Of a DNA stretch of 9,760 nt, positions 1 to 6,008 are shown in pieces. Position numbers and translations under genes: made by a program. Position 1 is the first letter of the stretch. Each line of letters starts with the position of its first letter. Location: the NCBI GenBank assembly GCA_938004115.1, contig CALKWS010000187.1, positions 1-9,760 of the forward strand, in the 5' to 3' direction. Origin of the DNA: an uncultured Ruaniaceae bacterium. GTDB lineage: Bacteria; Actinomycetota; Actinomycetes; Actinomycetales; Beutenbergiaceae. The notes below the pieces were generated by a model. That model was given only the letters and a program-made list of their open reading frames with translations. It was not told the DNA's origin and did not search any database.

Positions 1-1494
1 CTGGGCTGCCAGATGAACGTGCACGACTCGGAGCGGATGTCCGGTCTGTTGGAGGAGGCCGGATACGTCAGCGCCGGTGACCCCTCCGGTTCGCTGCTGG
101 ACCAGGCCGCCCGGGCCGACGTCGTCGTCATCAACACCTGCGCGGTGCGGGAGAACGCCGCCGAGCGGCTCTACGGCAACCTGGGACAGTTGGCGTCGAT
201 CAAGAAGACCCGCCCGGACTTCCAGATCGCCGTGGGCGGGTGCCTGGCCCAGCAGGACCGCGCCGGGATCGTCGAGCGTGCCCCGTGGGTGGATGTGGTG
301 TTCGGCACCCACAACCTCGATGTGCTGCCGGTGCTGCTGGAGCGGGCCCGCCACAACGAGACCGCCCAGGTGGAGATCGAGGAATCCCTCAAGGTCTTTC
401 CCTCCACACTGCCCACCCGGCGGGAGAGCGCCTATGCGGCGTGGGTGTCGATCTCGGTGGGCTGCAACAACACCTGCACGTTCTGCATCGTGCCCAGCCT
501 GCGCGGCAAGGAACGGGACCGCCGTCCCGGAGACGTGCTCGCCGAGGTCGCTGCGGTGGTGGACCAGGGGGCGCTCGAGGTGACCCTCCTGGGCCAGAAC
601 GTCAACTCCTACGGCGTGGGCTTCGGTGACCGCGGGGCGTTCGCGAAACTGCTGCGCGCCTGCGGGCACATCGAGGGGTTGGAGCGGGTGCGGTTCACCT
701 CCCCGCACCCGGCGGCCTTCACCGACGACGTGATCGAGGCGATGGCCACCACCCACAACGTGATGCCCTCGCTGCACATGCCGCTGCAGTCCGGGTCGGA
801 TGCGATCCTGCGGGCGATGCGCCGCTCCTACCGCAGCGAACGGTTCCTGGGCATCCTGGAGCGGGTACGGGCGCAACTGCCGGACGCGGCGATCACCACC
901 GACATCATCGTGGGCTTCCCTGGGGAGTCCGACGAGGACTTCGAGGACACCCTGCGCGTGGTGGAGGCGTCCCGGTTCGCCAGCGCGTTCACCTTCCAGT
1001 ACTCCCCGCGCCCGGGCACCCCCGCGGCGTCCATGCCGGACCAGGTCCCCGCCGAGGTCGTCGCCGAGCGCTACCAGCGCCTGATCGAGCTGCAGGACCG
1101 GATCTCCGCCGAGGAGAACGCCAAGCAGGTGGGCCGGCGGCTACAGGTGCTGGTCGCCGAGAGCGAGGGACGTAAGGACACCGCCACCCGGCGGCTGTCC
1201 GGCCGGGCCCCGGACAACCGGCTGGTGCACGTGGGACTGCCGGAGCAGGCCGACGACGACGTCCCGCGCCCGGGTGACATGGTCACCGTGGAGGTCACCT
1301 CCGCCGCGCCGCACTACCTGATCGCCGACTCCGGGGCGCACGGCGGCACGTTCCAGGTGCGCCGCACCCGCTCGGGTGACGCCTGGGCCGCCCAGCAGCG
1401 CGCCAAGGCCGAGGGCGGCGTGCCCACCGGACCCCGCCCGGTGGGCCTGGGCATGCCGACGGTGCGCTCCAACGGCACAACCCGGCGGTCCTAG
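1..1494 (+). CDS. miaB: MiaB, tRNA-2-methylthio-N6-dimethylallyladenosine synthase (5' end outside window)
   Basis: Radical-SAM methylthiotransferase that adds a methylthio group at C2 of N6-isopentenyl-adenosine 37 in tRNAs reading UNN codons; cytoplasmic. The frame is open from base 1, whose first residues, LGCQMN, are the conserved first Cys motif of the family. The ATG at 13 is therefore internal, and only a short N-terminus is missing. In window numbering, the N-terminal (UPF0004) cluster cysteines are C3, C47 (NTCAVREN) and C81 (GGCLAQ). The radical-SAM CxxxCxxC is C155, C159, C162 (GCNNTCTFC, from about base 460). A TRAM RNA-binding domain follows at roughly 380-450, then an Arg-rich tail of about 50 residues ending GLGMPTVRSNGTTRRS, which I believe is common in actinobacterial MiaB. 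The 497 residues present match the family. The TAG stop at 1492-1494 overlaps the stop of the convergent sirtuin. MiaA, its partner enzyme, is 1.9 kb downstream. Identification is firm; RimO and MtaB are less likely given the motifs and miaA nearby. Confidence 0.96.
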   Translation: MGCQMNVHDSERMSGLLEEAGYVSAGDPSGSLLDQAARADVVVINTCAVRENAAERLYGNLGQLASIKKTRPDFQIAVGGCLAQQDRAGIVERAPWVDVVFGTHNLDVLPVLLERARHNETAQVEIEESLKVFPSTLPTRRESAYAAWVSISVGCNNTCTFCIVPSLRGKERDRRPGDVLAEVAAVVDQGALEVTLLGQNVNSYGVGFGDRGAFAKLLRACGHIEGLERVRFTSPHPAAFTDDVIEAMATTHNVMPSLHMPLQSGSDAILRAMRRSYRSERFLGILERVRAQLPDAAITTDIIVGFPGESDEDFEDTLRVVEASRFASAFTFQYSPRPGTPAASMPDQVPAEVVAERYQRLIELQDRISAEENAKQVGRRLQVLVAESEGRKDTATRRLSGRAPDNRLVHVGLPEQADDDVPRPGDMVTVEVTSAAPHYLIADSGAHGGTFQVRRTRSGDAWAAQQRAKAEGGVPTGPRPVGLGMPTVRSNGTTRRS

Positions 1495-1510
1495 GGCTCC
1501 AGCACCGCCG
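1483..1510. terminator. Candidate bidirectional hairpin over the miaB/sir2 convergent stops
   Basis: A perfect 7-bp inverted repeat, CGGCGGT (1483-1489) and ACCGCCG (1504-1510), encloses a 14-base loop that holds the shared CTAG of both stop codons. Its position between convergent genes suits a two-way terminator. There is no U-tract on either side and both arms lie in coding sequence, so this may only reflect high GC content. Confidence 0.35.
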
Positions 1511-2282
1511 CGCCGAGGACCTCGCCCGCCCGGCCGCGCACCACCAGGTCCGCGAACCGGTCCAGCGGGGTGGGTTCGTCGTTGATGATCACCAAGGCGG
1601 CCCCGCCCTCCAGGGCCTGCAGCGGAAGGCTCGCCGCCGGTTGCACCTGGAGCGAGGAGCCGGCCGCGATGAGCAGGTCGGCCGAGGCCGCCAGCGCGAG
1701 GGCCGCCTCGACCACCTCCGGCTGCAACACCTGGCCGAAGGAGATCGTGGCCGACTTCACCAGCCCGCCGCAGTGCGGACACCGGGGATCGGCGTCACCG
1801 GCCTCCACCCGGCCCATGGCCCACTCGTGGGTACTGCGCCACCCGCACCCGTCGGGTGTGCCGTGCCGCGGGGCGATGCCGATACACATCACCTCACGGG
1901 CGGTCCCGTGCAGTTCGATCACGGTGCCCGATCCCGCGTCCTGGTGCAGTCCGTCGATGTTCTGGGTGATCACGCCCGGGCTCTTGCCGCTGCGCTGCAG
2001 TTCCGCCAACGCGTAGTGGGCGGGGTTCGGACGGGCACCGGCAGCGAAGAACTCCCGGCGCATCTGCCAACTCTGGGCCCGGACCTGCGGATCGGCCACG
2101 AAGTTCGCGAAGTCGAAGGTGGCCGGGTCGTACCGGGTCCACACCCCTCCGGGGGAGCGGAAGTCCGGGATCCCGGATTCGGTGGAGACACCCGCGCCGG
2201 TGAAACCGACCACCCGTTCGCTGCGGCCGATCAGCGCCCGCAGGTCCGCCGTCGGGCCGGAGTCGGTACCGGGTCTGGTCAT
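1491..2282 (-). CDS. Sir2-family NAD-dependent protein deacylase (sirtuin)
   Basis: A 263-residue bacterial sirtuin, expected to remove acyl groups from lysines using NAD+ and releasing nicotinamide and O-acyl-ADP-ribose. The NAD-binding signature GAGVSTESGIPDFRS is at 29-43, TQNIDGLH at 106-113, and the catalytic His is H125 in ELHG. The late Rossmann motif is AAGSSLQVQPAASLP (206-220), and the closing segment INDEPTPLDRFADLVV is also recognisable. Zinc ligands appear to be C133, C146, C168 and C171. The first pair is spaced Cx12C rather than the usual CxxC, and SFGQ (181-184) replaces the common FGE. The reading frame continues upstream, but the ATG at 2282-2280 fits family length, has a strong GGAGG site just before it, and overlaps the preceding TGA as ATGA. 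It is the last gene of an operon with two YbjN-like genes. All catalytic residues are present and no defence-type extra domain is seen, so a housekeeping deacylase is favoured over an anti-phage NADase. The acyl preference cannot be read from sequence. Confidence 0.93.
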   Translation of the reverse strand: MTRPGTDSGPTADLRALIGRSERVVGFTGAGVSTESGIPDFRSPGGVWTRYDPATFDFANFVADPQVRAQSWQMRREFFAAGARPNPAHYALAELQRSGKSPGVITQNIDGLHQDAGSGTVIELHGTAREVMCIGIAPRHGTPDGCGWRSTHEWAMGRVEAGDADPRCPHCGGLVKSATISFGQVLQPEVVEAALALAASADLLIAAGSSLQVQPAASLPLQALEGGAALVIINDEPTPLDRFADLVVRGRAGEVLGAAVLEP

Positions 2283-2752
2283 CCCACCTCCGAGCCGCTG
2301 TCCTTCTGCAGCGCCTCCCGCGCACTGCTCAGCCCCCGCGCGGTGACCGAGATACCCAGTCTGATCGCGGTGCTCAACTGCTCGTCGGTGGCCCCGGCGG
2401 TCACGTCCACGGTGTAGACGCTGCGCAGCGCCAGGGCCGCCCCGTCCTGCGTGGGCGTCCACATCAGCGTGGGCCAGGTGCGTTCCCGGTGCCAGTTGTT
2501 GGCGAAGGTCGCCAGCGCCGTCTGCTTCTCCTTCGGCACCGTGGCCCCGGCCAGGCCGAGCACGCGCAGGATCGTGTTCTTCCCGGTGGCCACCGAGATC
2601 TCCACCAGGTTGCCCTCCACCCGGGCGGTGAGCCGTTCGGACTCGGTGGGGGTCACGGCGATCCCGGCGGCGCTCAGCACCTGCTGCAGTCGCTCGTAGG
2701 TCACCGGGGCGGGCCAGGAGGAGACCCCCGGCAGGTCGGTCGGGTCGCTCAT
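2279..2752 (-). CDS. YbjN-domain protein A
   Basis: A 157-residue cytoplasmic protein with no signal peptide or membrane segment. It resembles the YbjN family, a fold likened to type III secretion chaperones, whose biochemical role is unsettled. Visible landmarks are an N-terminal helix PVTYERLQQVL (16-26), NNWHRERTWP (85-94) and a C-terminal helix DEQLSTAIRLGI (123-134). The upstream gene carries the same landmarks (NN-x-H, WP, QL..AIRLGI), so the two look like tandem paralogues. The frame is open further upstream, but that part is a shadow of the neighbouring gene. ATG 2752-2750 is preferred because an AGGAG site lies four bases before it and it overlaps the upstream TGA as ATGA. The TGA at 2281-2279 in turn overlaps the sirtuin ATG. 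Translation of all three genes is therefore probably coupled. The family name comes from recalled pattern rather than a profile search. Confidence 0.82.
   Translation of the reverse strand: MSDPTDLPGVSSWPAPVTYERLQQVLSAAGIAVTPTESERLTARVEGNLVEISVATGKNTILRVLGLAGATVPKEKQTALATFANNWHRERTWPTLMWTPTQDGAALALRSVYTVDVTAGATDEQLSTAIRLGISVTARGLSSAREALQKDSGSEVG
2287..2291 (-). promoter_or_regulatory. Shine-Dalgarno GGAGG of the sirtuin gene
   Basis: On the minus strand GGAGG (2291-2287) lies four bases before the ATG at 2282. It sits inside the end of YbjN-like A and decides the sirtuin start, ruling out the upstream in-frame extension. Confidence 0.8.
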
Positions 2753-3279
2753 ACTGCTCCTGCGGACATCAGCGGGTCGGGGAACTGCTGGTCGAGTTTG
2801 GCGTACAACGACAGCCCGGCGCCGATGCCCAGCCGGATCGCCCGCGTCAACTGCTGATCGGACAGGCCGTGGGAGATCGGCGTATCGATCTCGGTGGTGA
2901 ACCGCATCGAACCGTCGTCCATCACCTGCAGCAGGCACTTCGGCCACGGATTGCGGATGTGCACATTGTTGATCACGGTCATGAACTCGCTGCGCCGCTC
3001 GATGCTGATGGTGCGGTTCCACTGCCCGCGGATCTGCAGCACGTGCTCGGTCACCGTGAAGGTGAACAGTGCACCGTTCCACACCCCCGCCGGCTGACCG
3101 CTGGGGCGCAGGAGGTAGTTGTGTCCGTTGGAGCGCAACCACTCCTGGATACGCGCCGGGGTCACCGGGTGCACCTCGGCGGCCGCGATGTCCTCCTCGG
3201 ACAGTTCCCAGTCGGCGCTGTTGGCCGGTTCCTCGGCCGGGGAGGGGTGGTCGTCGGGTTGGTCATCGGCACTGGTCAT
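2749..3279 (-). CDS. YbjN-domain protein B, first gene of the sirtuin operon
   Basis: A 176-residue soluble protein. Residues 1-36 form an acidic, probably disordered tail rich in D, E, P and A. The YbjN-like body follows: PVTPARIQEWLRSNG (38-52), a beta-rich centre, NNVHIRNPWP (104-113) and the conserved C-terminal helix DQQLTRAIRLGIG (141-153). The last two landmarks match protein A of the same operon, indicating duplication and divergence. The start is either ATG 3279-3277 or the in-frame GTG just before it (3282-3280). No Shine-Dalgarno is seen; instead a TATGCT hexamer lies eight bases before the ATG, pointing to a leaderless message. The gene is divergent from miaA across a 97-bp region. 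Its TGA overlaps the next ATG. Function is unknown. In enterobacteria YbjN has been linked to stress and motility regulation, which may not apply here. Confidence 0.82.
   Translation of the reverse strand: MTSADDQPDDHPSPAEEPANSADWELSEEDIAAAEVHPVTPARIQEWLRSNGHNYLLRPSGQPAGVWNGALFTFTVTEHVLQIRGQWNRTISIERRSEFMTVINNVHIRNPWPKCLLQVMDDGSMRFTTEIDTPISHGLSDQQLTRAIRLGIGAGLSLYAKLDQQFPDPLMSAGAV
2757..2761 (-). promoter_or_regulatory. Shine-Dalgarno AGGAG of YbjN-like A
   Basis: On the minus strand AGGAG (2761-2757) lies four bases before the ATG at 2752, within the end of YbjN-like B. It supports that start. The same four-base spacing recurs for sir2 and hflX. Confidence 0.75.
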
Positions 3280-3287
3280 CACCAGCC

Positions 3288-3293
3288 AGCATA
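3288..3293 (-). promoter_or_regulatory. -10 element TATGCT of the ybjN-ybjN-sir2 operon (leaderless)
   Basis: The minus-strand hexamer TATGCT fits the actinobacterial TANNNT -10 consensus. It lies eight bases before the ATG at 3279, or five before the adjacent in-frame GTG, so transcription should begin at or next to the start codon. No good -35 is visible at 16-18 bp, and no Shine-Dalgarno could fit. Confidence 0.65.
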
Positions 3294-3363
3294 AGCCCGC
3301 GCAGCACCGCGCCGGGCCTGGCGGCCAGGGTGGGGAAGCAGCAGACGGCACGGGGGAAGGGGG

Positions 3364-3369
3364 TAGGTT
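3364..3369 (+). promoter_or_regulatory. -10 element TAGGTT of miaA (leaderless)
   Basis: TAGGTT fits TANNNT and ends seven bases before the GTG start at 3377, the spacing expected when transcription starts on the start codon. A weak -35-like CAGACG is at 3342-3347 with 16-bp spacing. No Shine-Dalgarno lies between the -10 and the GTG. With the opposite-strand TATGCT this makes 3280-3376 a bidirectional promoter region. Confidence 0.7.
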
Positions 3370-3376
3370 GCCTAGC

Positions 3377-4288
3377 GTGTCCTTGCTCGTGATCGCCGTC
3401 GTGGGGCCCACCGCCACCGGCAAGTCCGACCTCGCGCTGGACCTCGCGGTCGAACTGGGCGGCGAGATCGTCAACGCCGACGCGATGCAGTTGTACCGCG
3501 GTATGGACATCGGCACCGCCAAGGTGCCCCCGGGCGAGCGCCGCGGCATCCCGCATCATCAGCTCGACGTGCTCCGGGTGGACCAGGAGGCGTCGGTCGC
3601 GGCGTACCAGCACCACGGCCGTGCGGACCTGAGCGCGATCGGCGCCCGCGGACGGCCCGCGATCGTGGTGGGCGGCTCGGGGCTGTACGTCCGCGCGCTG
3701 CTGGACCGGATGAGCTTCCCCGGCACCGACCCGGAGCTCCGCGCCCACCTGGAAGACCGGGCCGGCCGGGAGGGTGCCGGCGCGTTGCACGCCGAACTGG
3801 CCCGGCTCGACCCCGACGCCGCCCAGCGAATCGACCCGAGGAACACCCGCCGGGTGGTCCGGGCCCTGGAGGTGATCCACCTGACCGGTCTCCCGTTCAG
3901 CGCCAACCTGCCCGACTATCGCTACCAGGTCCCGGCGGTGCAGATCGGCCTGGCCATGCCGCACGAGGAACTGGACGCCCGGATCGAGGAGCGGGCCGAA
4001 CGGATGTTCGCCGCCGGGCTGCTCGAGGAGACCTGCCGGTTGCGCGAGGAGGGCCTGGAGCGGGGACGCACCGCCAATCGCGCGGTGGGATACGCCCAGG
4101 CGCTCGCGGTGCTGCGCTCGCAGATGACGACCCCGGAGGCCGTCGCCGACACCGCGAGGGCGACCAGGCAGCTGGCCCGCCGCCAGGTCAAATGGTTCCG
4201 CCGTGACCCACGGGTGCACTGGATCCCCGCCGGTGCCGGCGCCCTCGATCACGCGATGGACCACCTGCGGCGAACCCGGGCGGGGTGA
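3377..4288 (+). CDS. miaA: MiaA, tRNA dimethylallyltransferase
   Basis: Transfers a dimethylallyl group from dimethylallyl diphosphate to N6 of A37 in tRNAs reading UNN codons, producing the substrate MiaB then methylthiolates. The 303-residue protein shows a P-loop, GPTATGKS (10-17), the conserved NADAMQLYRGMDIGTAK (33-49) with the catalytic-site Asp D35, and GGSGLYVRALLD (99-110). A C-terminal TRQLARRQVKWFR segment matches the usual tRNA-contacting end, preceded by NRAVGYAQAL. The Ser in GGSGLY replaces the Thr of Escherichia coli GGTMLY; I believe it is common in actinobacteria. The frame is open back to 3119, but that extension is antisense to YbjN-like B and unlike the family. GTG 3377 gives the normal length and sits just after a -10 element. 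The next GTG (3389) would remove part of the first strand. dapF follows after 28 bp on the same strand. Confidence 0.96.
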   Translation: MSLLVIAVVGPTATGKSDLALDLAVELGGEIVNADAMQLYRGMDIGTAKVPPGERRGIPHHQLDVLRVDQEASVAAYQHHGRADLSAIGARGRPAIVVGGSGLYVRALLDRMSFPGTDPELRAHLEDRAGREGAGALHAELARLDPDAAQRIDPRNTRRVVRALEVIHLTGLPFSANLPDYRYQVPAVQIGLAMPHEELDARIEERAERMFAAGLLEETCRLREEGLERGRTANRAVGYAQALAVLRSQMTTPEAVADTARATRQLARRQVKWFRRDPRVHWIPAGAGALDHAMDHLRRTRAG

Positions 4289-4304
4289 ACCCGTGCCCGG
4301 CCGT

Positions 4305-4310
4305 TAGGCT
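4305..4310 (+). promoter_or_regulatory. -10 element TAGGCT of dapF (leaderless)
   Basis: TAGGCT fits TANNNT and is separated by exactly six bases (CACACC) from the ATG at 4317, so the predicted transcript starts at or within a base of the A of the start codon. No Shine-Dalgarno and no convincing -35 are present. It lies in the 28-bp gap after miaA, so dapF probably has its own promoter besides any read-through from miaA. Confidence 0.75.
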
Positions 4311-4316
4311 CACACC

Positions 4317-5249
4317 ATGAGTTCTGCACCCCTGCCGGGGTTCACCAAGGGCCACGGCACCGGCAACGACTTCCTGGTGTACGCCGACCCCGAGGGGCAC
4401 CACCCCCTGACGACGGACCAGGTGCAACGCCTCACCGCGCGCGGCACCGGGGTGGGGGCCGACGGCGTACTGCGGGCCGTGCGGGTGGAGGCCGCCGAGC
4501 GGGCCGGGGACGCGGAGGGCCACGACGGCACGGCCGAGTGGTTCATGGACCACCGCAACGCCGACGGGTCGGCGGCGCAGATGTGCGGCAACGGCATCCG
4601 GGTCTTCGCCGCGTTCCTGCTCGCCGAGGGGCTGGCGCAGGTCGAGGACGGGGAGGCCCTACCGGTAGCCACCCGCGCGGGGCAGGTGCTGGTGCGCCGC
4701 GAGGGCGCGGACTTCGCGGTGGAACTGGGGCCGTGGTCTGCCCCGGGCGGCACCGAGGCGTTACAGGCCGGGTCCGATGTGCAGGTGCAGATCGCCGGGA
4801 TGCCCGCCCCCCGGCCGGGGCTGCGGCTCGACCTGCCGAATCCGCACACCGTGATCGCGCTGACCGACCCCGAGGAACTGGAGCGGGCCAACCTGACCGT
4901 GCCACCGGTGGTGGACCCCGTCCCTGAGGACGGCACCAACGTGGAACTCGTGGTGCCCCTGGGGGAGCAGGACCTGGACATCGTCGATGACACCGGCGCG
5001 GTGGTCGGCACCGAGTCGGTGGGGGTGGTGAAGATGCGCGTGCACGAGCGCGGGGTGGGGGAGACCCGTTCCTGCGGCACCGGGGCGGCCGCGGCGGCGC
5101 TCGCGGTGCGGGCCTGGTTCGGCGGGGGTGCTCCGGCCACCTGGTACGTACTGGTGCCGGGCGGCCGGCTGCGGGTGACCGTCTTCGACGACGGCTACGT
5201 GGAACTGGCCGGTCCGGCCGAACTGGTGGCGCACGTCCGCCCGCTCTGA
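4317..5249 (+). CDS. dapF: DapF, diaminopimelate epimerase
   Basis: Converts LL-diaminopimelate to meso-diaminopimelate, a lysine precursor and often the peptidoglycan cross-linking residue; a cofactor-independent two-base racemase in the cytoplasm. The 310-residue protein has the N-terminal GHGTGNDFLVYAD (12-24), the first catalytic Cys C90 in ADGSAAQMCGNGIR, the substrate-binding NPHTVI (175-180), and the second catalytic Cys C253 in HERGVGETRSCGTG. The two mirror-image halves of the epimerase fold are complete. Length is above the roughly 275 residues of E. coli because of an insertion after GADGVLRAV containing AERAGDAEGHDGT. Start ATG 4317 is fixed by the conserved N-terminus and by the -10 six bases before it. 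Leu149 is encoded by the rare codon TTA (4761-4763). The TGA at 5247-5249 is 11 bases from the stop of the convergent methyltransferase. Confidence 0.96.
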   Translation: MSSAPLPGFTKGHGTGNDFLVYADPEGHHPLTTDQVQRLTARGTGVGADGVLRAVRVEAAERAGDAEGHDGTAEWFMDHRNADGSAAQMCGNGIRVFAAFLLAEGLAQVEDGEALPVATRAGQVLVRREGADFAVELGPWSAPGGTEALQAGSDVQVQIAGMPAPRPGLRLDLPNPHTVIALTDPEELERANLTVPPVVDPVPEDGTNVELVVPLGEQDLDIVDDTGAVVGTESVGVVKMRVHERGVGETRSCGTGAAAAALAVRAWFGGGAPATWYVLVPGGRLRVTVFDDGYVELAGPAELVAHVRPL

Positions 5250-5264
5250 GGCCCGGCCGCTCAG
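5246..5264. terminator. Small inverted repeat over the dapF/methyltransferase convergent stops
   Basis: CTGAG (5246-5250) and CTCAG (5260-5264) form a 5-bp inverted repeat around a GC-rich nine-base loop. Each arm contains one gene's stop codon (TGA and its complement). It may help end transcription from both sides, but the stem is short and has no U-tract. Two facing TGA codons give three of the five pairs by chance. Confidence 0.25.
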
Positions 5265-5863
5265 CCCTGGACGGTCAGGACCCGGAATCCCTTGGCGCTG
5301 GCCGTGCGCTCGGTCGCCATCCCCAGGTCGGACTCGAGCCACCGGTGCAGCGAGTCGGCGCCCAGGTTCCGCTGCGCCACCAGGTGCGCCACCGCGCCGC
5401 TGTCCAACCGCGGTAGCCAGGTGCGCAGCAGTTCGTGCAGGGCGGCCTTCCCCACCCTGATCGGCGGGTTGGACCACAACTCGGTGATGGTGAGCCCGGG
5501 TTCGGCGGCCAGCAGGTCCTCGGGGGACCAGGTCTCCACGTTCTGCAGTCCCAGACGCTCGGCGTTCGCCGCCGTCAGGGCCAGCGCCCGCTCGTTGACG
5601 TCCACCGCCACCACCCTGGCCCGGGGTGAGGCCTGCGCCATGGCCAGGGCGATCGGCCCCCACCCGCATCCCAGGTCCACCAGGGTTCCGGCGCTGGGCG
5701 GGTCGTCCACGGTACGCAGCAGCACCGCCGTGCCCGGGTCCAGACGGTCGCCGGAGAACACGCCCCGATCGGTCAGCACCTCCATCTCGGTGCCGCGCAG
5801 GGTCACCCGGATGCTGCGCGGGCGTCCCGCACCGGCGGGCCGGGCGTCGAAGTAGTGCGACAT
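5261..5863 (-). CDS. RsmC/RlmG-like SAM-dependent methyltransferase (single domain)
   Basis: A 200-residue class I methyltransferase of the MTS (methyltransferase small) type. The SAM-binding motif I VDLGCGWGP is at 62-70, the acidic residue of motif II is D88 (VAVDVN), and the catalytic motif IV NPPI is at 132-135. An NPPI/NPPF motif with this architecture typifies enzymes methylating the exocyclic N2 of guanine in rRNA, such as RsmC (16S G1207). E. coli RsmC is about 340 residues with a degenerate N-terminal copy; this protein matches only the catalytic C-terminal half, which I believe is usual for actinobacterial members. N- and C-termini look complete: MSHYFDARPAG is a plausible start and GFRVLTVQG a plausible last strand. 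ATG 5863-5861 has a -10 element seven bases before it and no Shine-Dalgarno. It is convergent with dapF and divergent from hflX. The rRNA target is inferred from family, so no gene symbol is given. Confidence 0.88.
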   Translation of the reverse strand: MSHYFDARPAGAGRPRSIRVTLRGTEMEVLTDRGVFSGDRLDPGTAVLLRTVDDPPSAGTLVDLGCGWGPIALAMAQASPRARVVAVDVNERALALTAANAERLGLQNVETWSPEDLLAAEPGLTITELWSNPPIRVGKAALHELLRTWLPRLDSGAVAHLVAQRNLGADSLHRWLESDLGMATERTASAKGFRVLTVQG

Positions 5864-5870
5864 CGGACCG

Positions 5871-5876
5871 AGGATA
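5871..5876 (-). promoter_or_regulatory. -10 element TATCCT of the methyltransferase gene (leaderless)
   Basis: The minus-strand TATCCT (5876-5871) fits TANNNT and ends seven bases before the ATG at 5863. It predicts a transcript starting at or very near the start codon. The seven bases between (CGGTCCG) are not a Shine-Dalgarno. No -35 is evident. Confidence 0.65.
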
Positions 5877-6008
5877 TCCGCCGCGGTGGCGCAGGCCGCA
5901 CGCCAAGGACGGGAGCCGGTGCAACGCGGACCGCGCGCCGCCGTGGCAGGGCCCCATTTTCCACAAGCGCTGAGCGAAATCGGTTGGCGGCGCTACCCCC
6001 GCGTGGGA

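Noticed and set aside
1491..2282. Sirtuin as part of an anti-phage defence system (Thoeris/DSR-like)
   Set aside because: It is a compact canonical deacylase with zinc cysteines and H125, has no extra effector or TIR partner, and sits among core genes without mobile-element signs.
2283..2462. N-terminal extension of the sirtuin frame (60 extra codons)
   Set aside because: It is antisense-like low-complexity sequence over YbjN-like A. A strong GGAGG and the ATGA overlap mark ATG 2282 as the start.
3119..3376. N-terminal extension of MiaA (86 extra codons from ATG 3119)
   Set aside because: It lies over YbjN-like B on the other strand, exceeds family length, and a -10 element sits directly before GTG 3377.
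3263..4264. 333-codon minus-strand frame antisense to miaA
   Set aside because: No motif, and a His/Gly/Arg-rich shadow composition. MiaA on the plus strand is unambiguous.
5966..5993. AGCGC/GCGCT inverted repeat upstream of hflX
   Set aside because: The 5-bp arms around a long spacer are expected by chance in sequence this GC-rich.
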